Shown piece after piece: positions 1-7,406 of a DNA stretch of 14,826 bases (position 1 is its first letter; every line of letters starts with the position of its first letter). Under the pieces are notes generated by a model. It was not told the origin of the DNA. It made no database searches and was given only the letters and a program-made list of their open reading frames with translations. The stretch spans positions 1 to 14,826 of the forward strand of contig NZ_JAIDEN010000180.1 in the NCBI RefSeq assembly GCF_029054785.1. Direction: 5' to 3'. Source of the DNA: Duncaniella sp. (lineage in GTDB: Bacteria > Bacteroidota > Bacteroidia > Bacteroidales > Muribaculaceae). Made by a program: the position numbers and the translations under genes.

Positions 1-909
1 CTTCACAATCTTAGCCCAAAGCATGCGGGCCGCACGCATCTTGGCAACCTCCATGAAGTAGTTCATGCCGATAGCCCAGAAGAACGACAGACGCGGTGCG
101 AAGGCGTCAATGTCCATGCCGGCGTTCACACCGGCGCGCAGGTATTCAAGACCGTCGGCCAGAGTGTAGGCGAGCTCGATGTCGCATGTAGCGCCGGCTT
201 CCTGCATGTGGTAGCCGGAGATGGAAATCGAGTTGAACTTGGGCATGTTCTGAGATGTGTACTCGAAGATGTCGGCGATGATTCGCATCGAGAATTCCGG
301 CGGGTAGATATAGGTGTTACGCACCATGAATTCCTTGAGGATGTCGTTCTGGATCGTACCGGCCATCTCTTCGAGTTTGGCGCCCTGTTCAAGACCTGCG
401 TTGATGTAGAATGCAAGCACTGGGAGCACGGCACCGTTCATTGTCATGGAGACTGACATCTTGTTCAAGGGAATTCCCTCGAAAAGAACTTTCATGTCTT
501 CAAGCGAGCAGATCGAAACGCCTGCTTTGCCGACGTCGCCGACTACGCGTTCGTGGTCTGCGTCATAGCCGCGGTGTGTTGCAAGGTCGAAAGCGACCGA
601 CAGACCTTTCTGACCCGATGCGAGATTGCGGCGGTAGAAAGCATTGGATTCGGCTGCTGTCGAGAAGCCTGCATACTGGCGGATGGTCCAGGGGCGCAGG
701 GGATACATGGCGCTGTACGGGCCACGCAGGAAGGGAGGAATACCCGACACGTAGTTGAGGTGTTCGAGGCCTTCGAGGTCCTGCTTTGTATAGATGGGTT
801 TGACAGGGATCAGTTCCGGGGTGATCCAGTCTTCCCCCTGAGTTTCGGGGACGCGGAGGTCGCCGAAAGCGTCGTTAACGATGTCTATTTCTTTGAAATT
901 GGGTTTCAT
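1..909 (-). CDS. mutB: Methylmalonyl-CoA mutase large (catalytic) subunit, N-terminal 303 residues
   Basis: This is the adenosylcobalamin-dependent subunit that interconverts succinyl-CoA and methylmalonyl-CoA in the cytoplasm. In propionate-forming Bacteroidales it runs from succinate towards propionate. The frame starts at ATG 909-907 and is still open at base 1, so only the substrate-binding TIM-barrel part is seen; the family is usually about 710-720 residues and the C-terminal B12 domain lies outside. Family signatures are intact: [14 protein letters not shown] near residues 72-85, the THRGYD segment near 111-116, and [11 protein letters not shown] near 231-241. By alignment from memory with the Propionibacterium enzyme (offset 10), active-site Tyr89, Gln197, Arg207 and His244 correspond to Tyr79, Gln187, Arg197 and His234, all present. 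It follows mutA by 27 bases on the same strand, so co-transcription is expected. Identification is very secure; only the 3' part is missing. Confidence 0.97.
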   Translation of the reverse strand, partial: MKPNFKEIDIVNDAFGDLRVPETQGEDWITPELIPVKPIYTKQDLEGLEHLNYVSGIPPFLRGPYSAMYPLRPWTIRQYAGFSTAAESNAFYRRNLASGQKGLSVAFDLATHRGYDADHERVVGDVGKAGVSICSLEDMKVLFEGIPLNKMSVSMTMNGAVLPVLAFYINAGLEQGAKLEEMAGTIQNDILKEFMVRNTYIYPPEFSMRIIADIFEYTSQNMPKFNSISISGYHMQEAGATCDIELAYTLADGLEYLRAGVNAGMDIDAFAPRLSFFWAIGMNYFMEVAKMRAARMLWAKIVK

Positions 910-936
910 GTCTGAATGTTAATGGGGGTTGACGTT

Positions 937-2799
937 TTACTTCTTGAGGAGTTTGTCGTTGAATGCGCGAAGGGTTTCGAGCACGTTGCAACGGACATGA
1001 ACGAAGTCGTTGATGCCGATGGCCTTGAGTTCGTCGGTGCAGGCAGGTGCGCCGGCAACCACGAATTCTGCACGACCGTCGAGATATTTGAAGGCCGCGG
1101 GTGCGAGTTCGGCATATTCGTCGTCGCTTGAGCAGAGGACCACGATGTCGGCGCCCTTTTCAAGAGCTGCATCAACGCCCTGTTCAACAGTTTCGAATCC
1201 GAGATTGTCGATGATCTCGTAGCCGGCGCAACCGAAGAAGTTGGTCGAGAACTGGGCACGGGCAAGACGCATTGCGAGGTTGCCGATGGTCAGCATGAAC
1301 ACCTTCGGACGGTTTGAAGCGGCTTCTGTGGCAAGACGCAGGGCTTCGAAATCGCTGGCCGCACGTTTGGTCGGAAGACCGGCGGGAGCTTCGCAGGCCT
1401 CGCTTTTGCCTCCGCAGGCACATGAGAACGAGCCTTTGAGATCCACGATCTTGTCGGCTGCCATCTCGTTGATATTGGGATACTGGTTGGTTCCGAGAAG
1501 AATTTCCTTGCGGCGGGCGACGTCGGTGTGGCGTTTTTCAGCGCTTTCACGGATTGTCTTCTGCACGTCGTCGTCATTGCAGCATGCGAGGAATCCGCCC
1601 TTGTCCTCAACTTCGAGGAAGAGCTTCCAGGATTCTTTGGCGATCGAGACGGTGAGTGTCTCCACATAGTAGCTGCCGCCGGCAGGGTCGATGACCTTGT
1701 CAAGGTGACTTTCTTCCTTCAGAAGGAACTGCTGGTTGCGGGCGATGCGTTCAGAGAATTCGTCGGGAGTCTTATAGGGAAGATCGAAGGGAAGCGAAGT
1801 GATCGAGTCAACACCTGCAAGAGCGGCTGACATTGCTTCTGTCTGGCTGCGGAGGAGGTTGACATGTGCGTCGTAAAGGGTCTGGTTGAAGCGTGAAGTC
1901 GATGCGTGGGCCATCATCTTGGCGGCTTCGTCAGATGCGCCGTACTGCTTGACGATCTGAGCCCAGAGCATACGGGCGGCACGGAATTTTGCAAGTTCCA
2001 TGAAGAAGTTGGACGAGATGCCCATGTTGAACTTGATGCGTGCGGCCACTTCGTCGGCGCTGCGGCCTGCTTCGGTCAGGAGAGTCAGCCACTGTGCGCC
2101 CCAAGAGAGTGCATAGCCGAGTTCCTGGAAAATATAGGCTCCTGCGTTGCTGAGCATGTCGCTGTTGACTGAGAGCACACGCAGTCCGGCAACTTCCTTG
2201 ACTGCGTCAAGCAGTTCGGATGCCATAGCGGCAAGAGTAGCAGCCTCGAATGCCACGCCCTTGCGCAGAGGTTTGCGGAAAGGATTGAAATCAATAGAGC
2301 CTTTGAAAGAGTCGGCACATCCGTTGGCCTTGACATAGTCCACCAGAGCTTTTGCCAGAGGAAGAGCCTTCTTGACACAGCAGGTGAAGTTGACTTCAAC
2401 CTTGCTCAGGTCAATGCCTTTGAGGAGCGCTTCAAGAGTCTCGGCGGTAGGTTCGTCAACGTGGAAACCAAGAGAGGTGACGCCCTTTGTCAGCACGTCG
2501 AGAGCCTTTTCGTTGGCTTCGGCCGGAGTCTCGGCGATGATTTCCTGACGGGTGAGCCAGTCATTGTCTGTGCGTGTCCCGCGCACATAAGGAAATTCGC
2601 CCGGAAGCGAGTTGGTTGTCTTCAGATCCTCGATGTCCTCCAAACGATACATCGGCTGGACGTTGAAGCCTTCGTTGGTGCGCCACACCAGTTTCTTGTC
2701 AAACGGTGCGCCCTTAAGGTCAGCTTCCACCTTTGCTTTCCACTCGGCTGTGGTCACGGGAGGAAACTGTTCAAACAATTTTTCTTTCTTTTCTGCCAT
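937..2799 (-). CDS. mutA: Methylmalonyl-CoA mutase small (non-catalytic) subunit
   Basis: A 620-residue partner of MutB in the heterodimeric mutase, needed for structure but not for catalysis. Residues 1-60 resemble the N-terminal dimerisation arm, about 70-450 the barrel (RAARMLW near 273-279, a motif shared with MutB; DPAGGSYYVE at 371-380), and 500-618 the flavodoxin-like B12 domain. The cobalt-ligand motif DxHxxG is absent: the equivalent stretch reads FGCAGYEIID. This is expected for MutA, which does not bind B12. I chose ATG 2799-2797 (MAEKKEKLFEQF). The frame is open for 71 more codons upstream, but those overlap the promoter, and the extension does not resemble the family. Residues 460-469 form a small cysteine cluster (C460, C462, C469) in the linker before the B12-like domain. 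The gene lies first in the mutA-mutB operon behind a clear promoter. Confidence 0.95.
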   Translation of the reverse strand: MAEKKEKLFEQFPPVTTAEWKAKVEADLKGAPFDKKLVWRTNEGFNVQPMYRLEDIEDLKTTNSLPGEFPYVRGTRTDNDWLTRQEIIAETPAEANEKALDVLTKGVTSLGFHVDEPTAETLEALLKGIDLSKVEVNFTCCVKKALPLAKALVDYVKANGCADSFKGSIDFNPFRKPLRKGVAFEAATLAAMASELLDAVKEVAGLRVLSVNSDMLSNAGAYIFQELGYALSWGAQWLTLLTEAGRSADEVAARIKFNMGISSNFFMELAKFRAARMLWAQIVKQYGASDEAAKMMAHASTSRFNQTLYDAHVNLLRSQTEAMSAALAGVDSITSLPFDLPYKTPDEFSERIARNQQFLLKEESHLDKVIDPAGGSYYVETLTVSIAKESWKLFLEVEDKGGFLACCNDDDVQKTIRESAEKRHTDVARRKEILLGTNQYPNINEMAADKIVDLKGSFSCACGGKSEACEAPAGLPTKRAASDFEALRLATEAASNRPKVFMLTIGNLAMRLARAQFSTNFFGCAGYEIIDNLGFETVEQGVDAALEKGADIVVLCSSDDEYAELAPAAFKYLDGRAEFVVAGAPACTDELKAIGINDFVHVRCNVLETLRAFNDKLLKK

Positions 2800-2864
2800 G
2801 ATTATGGTATTAAATATACTGTTCAGGTTTCTGAATGTAACCTGTATGGTTAACAATCGCCGTG

Positions 2865-2895
2865 CAAAGTTAATCGGAAACTTCCTAAAAGCAAA
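2865..2895 (-). promoter_or_regulatory. Bacteroidetes-type promoter of mutAB
   Basis: Read on the minus strand, TTTG (2895-2892), 19 bases, then TAACTTTG (2872-2865). This matches the Bacteroidetes sigma-ABfr consensus TTTG / TAnnTTTG. Transcription should start near 2858-2860, giving a leader of about 60 bases to the mutA ATG. That leader is too short for a cobalamin riboswitch. Confidence 0.8.
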
Positions 2896-2904
2896 GAAAA
2901 TAGA

Positions 2905-2946
2905 AAGAAATTTAAACAGAAACAGCGCCCTTTCGGACGCTGTTTC
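2905..2946 (-). terminator. Rho-independent-like terminator after the GYF/TM2 gene
   Basis: A perfect 9-bp inverted repeat (GAAACAGCG at 2919-2927, CGCTGTTTC at 2938-2946) with a 10-base loop is followed on the minus strand by a T-rich run (TGTTTAAATTTCTTTC). It lies 62 bases past the stop of the GYF/TM2 gene and just before the mutA promoter, so it insulates the two units. Confidence 0.75.
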
Positions 2947-3008
2947 CATCGCTATATCAGTATTTTCAGCAAAATTATGTTTAAAAACAATATTCTGCGA
3001 AAACGTTT

Positions 3009-3542
3009 TCAAAACAGAGGGAAAGAACTGTTTGTATAGACGTACTTCTGGTCAAACTGTTCCTGTGACATTGTCAGCATCACGATTCCCTGGGCGAAAG
3101 TCAGCAGATTCCAAAGGCCGCAGGTGACAAACGAAAGCAGGATCGTGATGAACGCCGCGCCGGTCTTGCCGAGGTAGAAGTACTGCGCGCCAAAAACTCC
3201 GAGAAGAATTGCAAGGATTCCTGCCGTTACCTTGTCCTTGCCTGACTGCGGAAGATAGGCTCCAGGAGGAGGACAAGCTCCATACGGAGCATTCTGAAAC
3301 TGCGGGCCGGCGCCTGCCTGTGGTTCCGGACCGGGTGCGGGTGGTGGAGTGGAAGCGGCTGAGCCTCCGTAGGACGGGGCTTCAAACAGAAATGCCAGTT
3401 CAGGCAACTGTCCTGCCGCAAGCCATTGGTCCATTCCCTCGCGCCAGACCAGAGTGTCACGCGTAAGCCCCATAGCCGGTAGCTGTTCTTCATTGACAGG
3501 TCCGGTCTGAACATTGTTCTGATAAACGTACCAGGTTGCCAT
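3009..3542 (-). CDS. GYF-domain / TM2-domain membrane protein
   Basis: A 177-residue protein in three parts. Residues 2-52 look like a GYF_2 (DUF4339) module: WYVYQNNVQTGP at 4-15, then W33 and W40 in LVWREGMDQW. These modules are proposed to bind proline-rich peptides. Residues 55-100 are a Pro/Gly/Ala-rich, low-complexity linker. Residues 102-160 form a TM2 domain with hydrophobic helices near 105-120, 128-140 and 142-157, and the FGAQYFYLGKTG turn typical of the family. The soluble domain is probably cytoplasmic and tethered to the inner membrane. The precise role is unknown for this architecture, which is common in Bacteroidales. The ATG at 3542-3540 fits the start of the GYF module. It is a single-gene unit with its own promoter and terminator, divergent from the lipoprotein gene at 3761. 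Confidence 0.88.
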   Translation of the reverse strand: MATWYVYQNNVQTGPVNEEQLPAMGLTRDTLVWREGMDQWLAAGQLPELAFLFEAPSYGGSAASTPPPAPGPEPQAGAGPQFQNAPYGACPPPGAYLPQSGKDKVTAGILAILLGVFGAQYFYLGKTGAAFITILLSFVTCGLWNLLTFAQGIVMLTMSQEQFDQKYVYTNSSFPLF

Positions 3543-3592
3543 AATTATTGACCTTATATTATTTTTGTTTATTTCTATTTTCCTATCAACTG

Positions 3593-3624
3593 CAAATTTA
3601 AGATTTTATAGCATATCTACCAAA
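3593..3624 (-). promoter_or_regulatory. Bacteroidetes-type promoter of the GYF/TM2 gene
   Basis: On the minus strand, TTTG (3624-3621), 20 bases, then TAAATTTG (3600-3593). The element lies about 50 bases before the ATG at 3542. AAGG sits 10 bases before the start codon and could act as a weak ribosome-binding site. Confidence 0.72.
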
Positions 3625-3760
3625 CATACTTCTCATTGAATTATTCATTGATCATATTTTTCGCTTGTCAAAAGATGTCATGGATTCATTTCATACCCGA
3701 ACAAAAGTTAACAAAACTTTGTTTTAATTTATATTTACAAACTTAACATCAATTTTATTT

Positions 3761-4384
3761 ATGAAACTTACACTTTCTTATCCTTTTATTATCTGCTTAC
3801 TTTTCTGCGCTTGCGATAATAATCCCGAAGAAGGCATGTATCCGTCCACGGAAATGACTTTATCATCTCTTATTGAAGAATATACGCATTATGGTTTTCA
3901 AATAATCGATGTCGTTGATTCTGCTCAAATTCATTGCGATTATACTTTTGATTCATATGCCGAAGCTATGGAATTTCTATCTCAGTGGAAAGAACGAAAT
4001 ATTATATCAACAATTCATTACTCAAGAGTCGATTTTAAATCAATACCTTTATATGAGGCGCAAATGGGTAGTGGAGAACATTTTTTTCAATTTAAATATC
4101 GCATGGTTGATGTTTCTTGTAGGTATAGTGGATCACTCAAAGATTTGACACGCGATGATTTTAGAGTAAATATTTCAGGCTTCGAAATTCCATATACATC
4201 TGACACATATAAAATAAATGGAACATATGAATTTGTAAGCGGGTCTCCGACTTTATATGTCCATGTCGCAAAAACAATACATTTAAATATTATGGGAAAA
4301 TTTGTTGAACAAATTGACAAAGTTGAAAACTATTATTTTGTAATAGAAGTTGGTTTGGGGAAAGTTCTCGTTCGTAATATGTAA
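3761..4384 (+). CDS. Hypothetical lipoprotein, AT-rich
   Basis: A 207-residue protein that I do not recognise. It starts with a short lipoprotein signal: MKLTLSYPFIICLLFCAC, a hydrophobic stretch ending at Cys18, which would be lipidated. The lipobox (FCAC) is loose, as often in Bacteroidetes. Asp19 and the acidic DNNPEE after the cysteine are weakly like a surface-export signal, but that is not decisive. The rest is rich in Tyr, Ile and charged residues, has no further membrane segment, and probably folds as a beta-rich envelope domain. Base composition is clearly more AT-rich than the flanking mut and thr genes, which suggests later acquisition. I found no convincing TAnnTTTG/TTTG pair upstream. 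A small membrane-protein gene follows 11 bases after the stop. Confidence 0.75.
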   Translation: MKLTLSYPFIICLLFCACDNNPEEGMYPSTEMTLSSLIEEYTHYGFQIIDVVDSAQIHCDYTFDSYAEAMEFLSQWKERNIISTIHYSRVDFKSIPLYEAQMGSGEHFFQFKYRMVDVSCRYSGSLKDLTRDDFRVNISGFEIPYTSDTYKINGTYEFVSGSPTLYVHVAKTIHLNIMGKFVEQIDKVENYYFVIEVGLGKVLVRNM

Positions 4385-4395
4385 AAATTTATTTT

Positions 4396-4599
4396 ATGAC
4401 ATTCATCATCATCCTTGAAATCATCATTGCCGTAGTTTGCATAGCAGCAACGGTAACCGGCCTCTGTCTTTGCTGGAAAAACGAGCAATTGCCAACACCA
4501 TACAAATGGGGCTGGACATTCGTATTCCTGTGTTTCACATTTATCGGGCTGATAGTCTATCTGACAATCTATCCTCCGAAAAAGCCGAACCAGAAATGA
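4396..4599 (+). CDS. Small two-helix membrane protein, PLDc_N-like
   Basis: A 67-residue protein with two hydrophobic segments, about residues 3-26 and 38-59, separated by a short polar loop (WKNEQLPTPYKWGW), and a basic tail (PPKKPNQK). The second helix with WTFVFLCFTFIGLIVYL recalls the PLDc_N/phospholipase-D-nuclease N-terminal family of small membrane proteins, whose function is not defined. The match is by eye only. It starts 11 bases after the lipoprotein stop, is probably co-transcribed with it, and is followed by a strong hairpin. No ribosome-binding site is obvious. Confidence 0.65.
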   Translation: MTFIIILEIIIAVVCIAATVTGLCLCWKNEQLPTPYKWGWTFVFLCFTFIGLIVYLTIYPPKKPNQK

Positions 4600-4616
4600 C
4601 GTTATATAAGTAAACC

Positions 4617-4652
4617 GCACCCCAAGAGTTCGATTCAAAACTTTTGGGGTGC
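4617..4652 (+). terminator. Strong hairpin terminator, possibly bidirectional
   Basis: A 14-bp stem with one G-U pair (4617-4630 with 4639-4652, GCACCCCAAGAGTT against AACTTTTGGGGTGC) and an 8-base loop, 17 bases after the stop of the small membrane protein. It is followed by AATTTAAC on the plus strand and TTTACTTATAT on the minus strand. It could therefore also stop transcripts from thrC, which ends 130 bases away on the other strand. Confidence 0.75.
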
Positions 4653-4682
4653 AATTTAACCGAGGCCGATTATAAATAACTC

Positions 4683-4705
4683 GTCAAGAGTCAAGAGTCA
4701 AGAGT
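4683..4705. repeat. Three tandem copies of a TCAAGAG heptamer
   Basis: TCAAGAG occurs three times head to tail (4684-4690, 4691-4697, 4698-4704) between the terminator hairpin and the 3' end of thrC. There is no coding frame here. The rest of the 4653-4781 gap shows only a weak 5-bp dyad (CTCTG ... CAGAG near 4733-4756). Confidence 0.6.
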
Positions 4706-4781
4706 TAAACGATATAATGTGAAATGTCGCTCCTCTGGAAGATCCTTTTCTCAGAGTTACTTAACGCGACACCCGTTTTCT

Positions 4782-6086
4782 TCATTGTTGCATCAGAAAG
4801 CTCTTGAAGCTTGCAAAGTCGGCGCTCATGGCGACTGACTGCTTCTCGCCTTCCATGAAGGCGGCCAGGCGGTCGGGAATCTCCACCGGAGCCTTGACGG
4901 CATCCTCGACTGTTTCCTTGAACTTTGCCGGATGGGCTGTTTCGAGGAACACTCCGGTCTCGCCCGGACGCAGGCCTTCCTTGAGTGCCTGATATCCACA
5001 GGCGCCGTGAGGATCGAGCAGATAGCCGGTCGAGACGTAGCAGTCGTGCATCGTGCGGCGGATCTGATCGTCGGCAAAGGTGAATCCGCTGATCAGCGAG
5101 GAGATTTCGTCATGCGAATTGCCGTAGAGGTCTATGATGCGGGCGAAGTTGCTCGGATCGCCTACGTCCATTGCGTTGGCGATTGTCTGCACACTCGCTT
5201 TTGGCGAATAGACTCCTGTCAGGAGATAATTGTAGAAAATATCGTTGGCGTTGTTGGCTGCGATGAAGCGCTTGACGGGGAGCCCCATGCGGTGGGCGAA
5301 AAGTCCGGCGGTGATGTTGCCGAAGTTGCCGCTCGGCACACAGACCACAAGTTCCGAGGCCTTGCCCAGGGCTTTCAGACGGGCGTAAGCGTTGAAATAG
5401 TAGAACGCCTGGGCCAGGAAGCGGGCGACATTGATCGAATTGGCCGATGTGAGGGTCATTTTCTCACAAAGCTCGCTGTCCATGAACGCGCTTTTGACAA
5501 GGCGCTGGCAGTCGTCAAACACACCGTCGATCTCTACCGCCGTGATGTTTCGGCCCAGAGTGGTGAACTGACATTCCTGGATGGGGCTAACCTTTCCTTT
5601 GGGATAAAGCACGTAGACATGGATGCCTTCAACACCGAGAAATCCGTTGGCCACAGCCGATCCGGTGTCGCCGCTGGTTGCCACAAGGACGTTGACCTCA
5701 CGCCCTGCGCCACGCTTGCGGATGAAGTGCTGAAGCAGGCGGGCCATGAATCTCGCACCGACATCCTTGAAGGCCAAAGTAGGCCCGTGGAAGAGTTCAA
5801 GACTGTATATGTCGCTCTCTACTTCGGCAACGGGGCAGTCAAAAGACAGGGTCTCACAGACAATCCTGTCAAGATCCTCTTTGGCTATGTCATCACCGAA
5901 AAACGCTTCGGCGACACGGCAGGCGATCTCGTGGAAGGAGAGAGAGTCAATCGTTTCAAAAAATTCTGCGGGAAGAGGCCTGATGGTCTCAGGCATGAAG
6001 AGACCACGGTCTGCGGCAAGGCCCTTGACAACGGCTTCTTCCAGATCCACTTCGGGGGTATTTCGGTTTGTACTGTAATATTTCAT
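4782..6086 (-). CDS. thrC: Threonine synthase
   Basis: A PLP-dependent cytoplasmic enzyme that converts O-phosphohomoserine to threonine and phosphate, the last step of threonine synthesis. The protein has 434 residues. MKYYSTNRNTPEVDLEEAVVKGL is the typical N-terminus, so I start at ATG 6086-6084 rather than at the in-frame TTG two codons upstream. The PLP lysine is Lys107 in GPTLAFKD, and the phosphate-binding loop is ATSGDTGSA near 136-144. PSGNFGNITAG and the C-terminal CGYQAL and TAHPAKF segments complete the fold-type II pattern. Its length is usual for the bacterial short-to-medium form. It is the last gene of the thrA - phosphomutase-like - thrC operon, 52 bases after the previous stop, with a perfect palindrome in that gap. 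A very long antisense frame over this gene is a codon-bias shadow. Confidence 0.96.
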   Translation of the reverse strand: MKYYSTNRNTPEVDLEEAVVKGLAADRGLFMPETIRPLPAEFFETIDSLSFHEIACRVAEAFFGDDIAKEDLDRIVCETLSFDCPVAEVESDIYSLELFHGPTLAFKDVGARFMARLLQHFIRKRGAGREVNVLVATSGDTGSAVANGFLGVEGIHVYVLYPKGKVSPIQECQFTTLGRNITAVEIDGVFDDCQRLVKSAFMDSELCEKMTLTSANSINVARFLAQAFYYFNAYARLKALGKASELVVCVPSGNFGNITAGLFAHRMGLPVKRFIAANNANDIFYNYLLTGVYSPKASVQTIANAMDVGDPSNFARIIDLYGNSHDEISSLISGFTFADDQIRRTMHDCYVSTGYLLDPHGACGYQALKEGLRPGETGVFLETAHPAKFKETVEDAVKAPVEIPDRLAAFMEGEKQSVAMSADFASFKSFLMQQ

Positions 6087-6098
6087 TTGCAATTCAGG

Positions 6099-6112
6099 GG
6101 CTTACGTAAGCC
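6099..6112. repeat. Perfect 14-bp palindrome in the gap before thrC
   Basis: GGCTTACGTAAGCC is a perfect dyad located 13 bases upstream of the thrC ATG, inside the thr operon. CAAT and ATTG flank it and extend the symmetry imperfectly. There is no loop and no T-tract, so it is not a terminator. A protein-binding site or an RNA element that tunes thrC translation are both possible. Confidence 0.6.
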
Positions 6113-6138
6113 TATTGTAATTAGACATCTGTATGTTG

Positions 6139-7398
6139 TTATTCGTTGTCGTGGCTCATGAAACGCTCCATGAACTCGCCGAGACGTAAGGTCCCGTAAG
6201 AGCCGGCGCGACAACTTTCTTCGTCGTAGACTTCAACGGCATCCGGGGCGACACCGGGCGCATGGATCACGAAAGGCACCGCCTCGGCCATGTGGATACG
6301 CTTTTCGACCGGAGTGGCGTGGTCGGGCAGAAGGGCCACGCAGACGGGCTCATCCCAAGTGGCAAGCTCGCGCATGATGGGGCCGACAACCCGGCTGTCA
6401 AGATATTCGATGGCTTTTACCTTGAGATCTATATCTCCGTCATGACCGGCCTCGTCTGTGGCTTCGAGATGAAGAAACACAAAATCTTCATTGCGCAGTG
6501 CCTCAAGTGCGGCGGCGGTCTTTCCTTCGTAGTTGGTGTCGGCGAGTCCGGTTGCGCCTTCGACTTCAATGCTTCTCAGTCCGGCATAGTGTCCGATGCC
6601 GCGGATCAGATCGACAGCTGTGATGACAGATCCGCTTTTGACCTGAGGATACATCTCCTGGAGGGTCAGCATATCAGGCCGGTAGCCGGGACTCCAGGGC
6701 CAAATCGAATTGGCCTCCGGGCGCCCTTCTTCCCGATGGCGACGATTGATCGGATGGTCGGCCAGAAGTTCCTGGGAGCGGAGTATCAGATCATTGAGCA
6801 GCGCTGCGGTCTCAGCCGGAGTCATCCGGCAATTGGTGCCGTCTGCGCCCTGCTGCTTGTCGGCATCGGCTTTCACCATAAGCCCGCGCCAGAGTTCGCC
6901 GGGATGGTCGTGAGGAGGCGCACAGGCGATGTGCTTGTCACCTCCTTTTATTATAAGCAGATGCCTGTATTGTATGCCGGGAATGAAACGCACTCGTTCA
7001 TTGCCTAAATGAGAGTCAAGATAGCGTATAAGCTCGGCGCCTTCTTCAGTTGTAAGATGTCCGCCGTGATGAGCGACAATCTCACCCTCCCGTCCGAGAG
7101 ATATGATGTTGCATCTCATGGCCATGTCTCCCGGCTCCATCTCATAGCCTATGCTTGCGGCTTCCAGAGGTCCGCGACCTTCGTAGACTTCGTTCAGGTC
7201 GTAGCCGAGAATAGCGGCATTGGCAACCTCGCTGCCCGGAGCGAATCCGTCAGGGATCGTCTCAAGCAGGCCGCAGCGGCCTTCACGGGCAAGAAGATCG
7301 AGATTGGGAGTCGAGGCATACTGGAGAGGTGTTTTTCCACCAAGCCGGGCGATGGAATGGTCAGACATTCCATCACCAAGGATTATCAGGTGTTTCAT
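6139..7398 (-). CDS. ApgM-like phosphomutase-family protein, probable homoserine kinase
   Basis: A 419-residue member of the alkaline phosphatase superfamily, in the archaeal-type cofactor-independent phosphoglycerate mutase branch. Metal-site residues are visible: Asp9 in ILGDGMSD, Ser56 in PGSEVAN (the phospho-acceptor position), Asp315 and His319 in EATDEAGHDGD, Asp359-His360 in LLPDHATP, and His369. By sequence alone it would be called phosphoglycerate mutase. It sits 8 bases after thrA and 52 before thrC, exactly where thrB normally lies, and no GHMP kinase is in the operon. A subfamily of these proteins (TIGRFAM model TIGR02535, proposed homoserine kinase) was defined from this kind of neighbourhood. 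I therefore infer that it makes O-phosphohomoserine for ThrC. The family assignment is secure; the substrate is inference. Confidence 0.9.
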   Translation of the reverse strand: MKHLIILGDGMSDHSIARLGGKTPLQYASTPNLDLLAREGRCGLLETIPDGFAPGSEVANAAILGYDLNEVYEGRGPLEAASIGYEMEPGDMAMRCNIISLGREGEIVAHHGGHLTTEEGAELIRYLDSHLGNERVRFIPGIQYRHLLIIKGGDKHIACAPPHDHPGELWRGLMVKADADKQQGADGTNCRMTPAETAALLNDLILRSQELLADHPINRRHREEGRPEANSIWPWSPGYRPDMLTLQEMYPQVKSGSVITAVDLIRGIGHYAGLRSIEVEGATGLADTNYEGKTAAALEALRNEDFVFLHLEATDEAGHDGDIDLKVKAIEYLDSRVVGPIMRELATWDEPVCVALLPDHATPVEKRIHMAEAVPFVIHAPGVAPDAVEVYDEESCRAGSYGTLRLGEFMERFMSHDNE

Positions 7399-7406
7399 GG
7401 TGGAAA

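Noticed and set aside
2796..2900. Cobalamin riboswitch before the B12-dependent mutase operon
   Set aside because: The predicted leader is only about 60 bases, and no B12-box-like sequence is seen.
2800..3012. 71-codon upstream extension of mutA
   Set aside because: It runs over the mutA promoter and the terminator of the upstream gene, and the normal MutA N-terminus begins at 2799.
4684..4704. CRISPR-like repeat
   Set aside because: The repeats are 7 bases long and directly adjacent, without spacers; it is only a short tandem repeat.
6087..6092. TTG start two codons upstream for thrC
   Set aside because: The ATG at 6086 gives the standard ThrC N-terminus, and TTG starts are rare.
4932..6161. 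409-codon plus-strand frame antisense to thrC
   Set aside because: It is an antisense shadow caused by the GC-rich codon bias of thrC; the product resembles no family and thrC is certain.
6262..7008. 248-codon plus-strand frame antisense to the ApgM-like gene
   Set aside because: It is a shadow of a well-supported gene on the other strand, with no promoter or domain of its own.
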